This document shows positions 60,601-64,000 of a DNA stretch of 64,000 nt, piece after piece. A model generated the notes under the pieces. It saw only the letters and a program-made list of their open reading frames with translations, made no database searches and was not told where the DNA came from. This DNA is from Struthidea cinerea. Its lineage: Eukaryota; Chordata; Aves; Passeriformes; Corcoracidae. Numbering within the stretch: the first letter of the stretch is position 1; each line of letters begins with the position of its first letter. Made by a program: the position numbers and the translations under genes. The DNA lies in NCBI GenBank assembly GCA_013397865.1, contig VZTI01005062.1, positions 1,135,696-1,199,695 on the forward strand, in the 5' to 3' direction.

Positions 60601-63600
60601 ATCCTTGTAAAAACCATCTATCTTGTCATCTCTTCATCCTTTGAATGAACCTATAGAAATCTGTAAGAGCAAAATATGACAGTTCTAGAGCTCACCCCGT
60701 CAGGACTAGGGCAGAGTCGGATTTGAAATAGTATGCATCAACTCAGACGTTTCAGAGGCTCTAGCAAGTTATTTTGAAACAGCAGTTGTTTTTCCCCTCA
60801 TGTTTGTTTTTTTGTGTTGTTAGTTTTGAGGAGTGAATCAAGGTTGTACCTATTTCTCCATGAGTAATCAAACAGGAGAAGAATCTGCAAAAAGCAGTAG
60901 CTAGGCACAGAGAGTGACCACAGTGAGGGCATGTTGTTTGCTGTCTGCTAACCTTTATCCTGAGTGCCAGTCACGGATGCACTTCCTGAAACATTATTAA
61001 AACAGGAGCTAAACCAAAGGTACTCCATCACAGAGAACATTTTGTACTCTCCAGCACTTTTGATTGCACAATAGCGCATGCTTTGTGCCCCTCAAAGATT
61101 TGAGGTTTGAGTGTACCCAGGGAAGTTTGCTTTGGGGGAGTTTTTTTTCCCCTTGTATATTAAAGTTATGTAAGAGATGGTGTCTTTCTTTATGAGGTCC
61201 TGTCCTTATCTTTAGAAGTTAACAGCTCCCATTAAAATTTCCCTCTTTTCCTTGTGTACACTCCTTTTATGTCAGAATGCAAAGTTATGAAACTGGAGTT
61301 AGGACATTCACATCCATTTTACAAAGAACAAAGGTGGTATTCATTCAAGTTGTTTGTGGTGTTTGCTTTCTTACTTCCGTATTTCTTTGTTAATAATCCG
61401 TCATTTTGAGTCTTTATTCCACATTTCATACTTCACTTTGGTTACAGGTTGCTGGACATGGGTACAGCAAATTCAGCTGTTCAAAAAAATAATTCGCCAC
61501 CACCACCACCTTTTTATGACTGATTGCAGTAAAATAAGAGTGTTAATTCAGACCTTGGCAACATTAAGGTGGAAAATCCCAAAGAAGGAGCAGGAAGAAT
61601 TAAATACATGAGCACTGTGAGACTTACAGGCAGTGTAGGATCAGACCAGACTCCCAATCTTCTTTCAGATCTATTCAAATACTGAAGCCCTTGCTAGCCA
61701 GACGTTACTTTTCCTGCTTGGAGGAGTGGCTCAAATACTACCTAATATGCTGAACCTCCTCAGGTGAATGTGTCTCACTTATCATTAGGCATAGTTTCAG
61801 GATCATACCTCAGTAAAAAGTTTTGTTTTAAAATCCCCTTTGTGCCTGCTTCTAGGTGAGTGGAAAGGGAAGAGAAGGCACAAATGAGCTGCTGCTGCTT
61901 CTTGTGACACTGTTCTCTTGTCCAGCACAACCGGTGTCTCACAACCCATCCCAGAAGAGATGAAAGGGAGGAAAACTGGCTGTGGAGGAAACAAACTTTG
62001 CATGACTCCAGGGCAATATGGTTGCAGTGCTTCTGTAAGACCTTTCTCATCACTGCAGTGCCCTACGTCCTCCTCTGGCAAAGGATTTTAGGAATGAGCT
62101 GCCCCAATAGCACCGCACACAGGCTAATGTGAAAAGGCTGCATATTTGCTTGTTGAAAATGTCAACAAACAAGAAATGTCTGGTTATTAATTCTCCTTCC
62201 TTCACATACGTGTTTTCTTCATACCACCGGCTGGAGCCATGCTGAATTCATCAGCAACTGGCAAAAGACAGAAACGGGGGCAGTTGATGTTCTGGCCAAA
62301 TTCCATTTTAAGCTTTATGCTAAGGTTCACTTTCACAACACCATTCACACTATGTTGAGAAGTGTGGATGTTTCTATTGTCAAGATTCCTCTTCAGAAGT
62401 TTTTTTCCCATTCTACATTGAAGGCAAGTAAGAAGCATTTCATATTCAAAAGAGCCAAACCACAGCCTGCAGGTTGGGCTGCTGGACCTGTGAAGGTGGC
62501 CAAAAGCAAACAGTGAATAGAAATATTGAATACTGGTTTTTAAAACTCTGATTATTTACATCTGACACAATCTTCAAGTTCCTGGACTTACATGAGGTTT
62601 AACGTGGTAGATTTATAAATATGTATTTAATTTTTAAATCCTAATTGCTATTGGCATTTTTTATTTGGTTTTTAGTTCATAACTAGTCTATGGGTTAAAT
62701 CTAGTAAACACAGAATGGATGAAGCATTTAATAGAAAAAAACACATAATCCAGCATAGTGACCGTGAAATAGAATGGGTAAATTGGGTTCTTCTGTTGCC
62801 TTTCTGGCAAGCAGTGGTGGGCCAAGAGAAAGCAAAATTTTGGTTTTTGTTGAATCCCATTTGCTCTTTTCTCCACAATTGCCGCTTGGAGAAAGACTTG
62901 AAGGACCCAGGTTACCTTTATGTAACCCAGTAGCATGCTTTCAGTGTTCTTTCCTTCAGTTACATAGGGAGTATTTATTTTGCTTTGTGTAAGAGATGTG
63001 TGAAAGGAACTGCCCGCAAAAAGTCAGGGTCAAGTACAAATTGTAGGAGAGGTGGGGAAGTTTGACCATCTGATTGTAGTTCTATGTTCAGTAGTTTTAT
63101 TGCAAATGAGTTTTCACCTTTCCTGTCCACAGTCAAATGCTACTTGAATGCATTACATGGTGCTTTCTAGCTCACGCTTCTCTGAAAATTCCTACAACAC
63201 TTTACTCAGCAAATGCAGAGTTTCAAAAGCTCTTGGAGAAACTAAAAATGTGTTTCTGCAGTAAAGAATCTTTTCTAACCTGTATGCCTTTAATATTTCT
63301 CCACAATGAAAGATTTGGTTAGGGAAAAAAATGTTCCAAGATGTGGCCATGTGACGTTGTTTATTGTATTACATATAATTTGAGTTTTACTATTTGTCTG
63401 TTACAGATGACAAACATACTAATTAGTATACTTTTGACATATTTAACATTCATTTTTATGTCTCTTCCTGAATTAACCTGGTTTAACAACTTCTAATACT
63501 ATCTTTTTTTACATAACCGTTTTAGTGTTAAGGCTGCTAAAACTTTTCCACTGTTATTTTACTTTTGTTTTCTAATAAGTTTTGCTTTTAAGGGGAAAAA

Positions 63601-64000
63601 AAATTCATGGATTTTATGTGCAATCATATGTATGGTTGCTCATAATATGTATCTATAATAGATATATGTATTAGCAAGAGTAAACAAAATCAGCAGCTGT
63701 AATTTTCTTTTTTTGGTTTAGTACAAAGATTCACACTTCAACCTTTGTAGTAATTCATGTGAGCCCTAGTCAAGAATCTGAGAGTAAAAATTGTAAATGT
63801 ACTGCTAGTTTAAGTCTTCTCTGAGGGTATACACTGAGGAGTGGTGTTATGTGTATGTATCTTGGCAAGTAGCGATGACCTGTTTGTTTTGGTATTGCAT
63901 GTTTGCATTTGATTGACCTCCTGGGATTTTTCTTGCTTATATTTTATTCAAAGAACACATGAGGACCACATATATATTGCTTTGCGTTGAACAACTGAGG
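54641..64000 (+). other. SLC1A2: SLC1A2 intron 1, non-coding stretch to window end
   Basis: No sequence matching SLC1A2 exon 2 (A-N-N-M-P-K-Q...) or any other exon was recognised. Ordinary AT-rich intronic DNA with short T-runs and TA-rich segments (58188-58202, 63640-63672). Confidence 0.55.

Noticed and set aside
30553..64000. Search for SLC1A2 exon 2 or the alternative short N-terminal exon
   Set aside because: No segment reading A-N-N-M-P-K-Q was seen. A three-codon alternative start exon is too short to assign by eye.

Overview
The window is vertebrate nuclear DNA, almost certainly from a bird. It has long AT-rich introns, CR1 LINE 3' tails on both strands, and one CpG-rich promoter area that contains an assembly gap. 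It also carries a nuclear mitochondrial insert with the standard avian order cytb - tRNA-Thr - tRNA-Pro - ND6 - tRNA-Glu. An LTR-like element in a PAMR1 intron and the ND6 sequence suggest a passerine, but that is a weaker inference. No bacterial-type system (operon, CRISPR, phage) is present.

Layout. 1-14654 holds no exon I could recognise and is probably a PAMR1 intron. It contains a numt of about 840 bp (2886-3727), a CR1 tail (8715-9193) and an old CR1 relic (13590-13795). 14655-25532 holds the last six coding exons of PAMR1 on the + strand: a CCP/Sushi exon, the Sushi 1 exon, two exons that together make Sushi 2, and two exons of the inactive trypsin-like domain. All the splice phases join. 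A 3' UTR follows to about 26040. About 26041-29300 is intergenic. 29340-30552 is the CpG-rich 5' end of the next gene, interrupted by a 713-bp run of N (29379-30091). It ends in a 17-nt coding start reading M-A-S-T-E-G, which I assign to SLC1A2 (glial glutamate transporter EAAT2/GLT-1) exon 1. 30553-64000 appears to be SLC1A2 intron 1, with CR1 pieces, a 395-bp tandem duplication and simple repeats but no recognised exon.

PAMR1 and SLC1A2 lie in the same direction as neighbours, matching the conserved vertebrate order (human 11p13). PAMR1 encodes a secreted CUB-EGF-Sushi-pseudoprotease protein. SLC1A2 encodes a membrane glutamate transporter. They are neighbours, not a functional unit.

The most interesting observation is the CCP exon at 14655-14825. 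As I recall the mammalian PAMR1 architecture (CUB, EGF, two Sushi, S1), the exons from 17482 to the stop already account for everything after the EGF domain (448 residues). The 14655 exon would therefore add a third Sushi module. It is phase 1-1 and could be included or skipped without changing frame.
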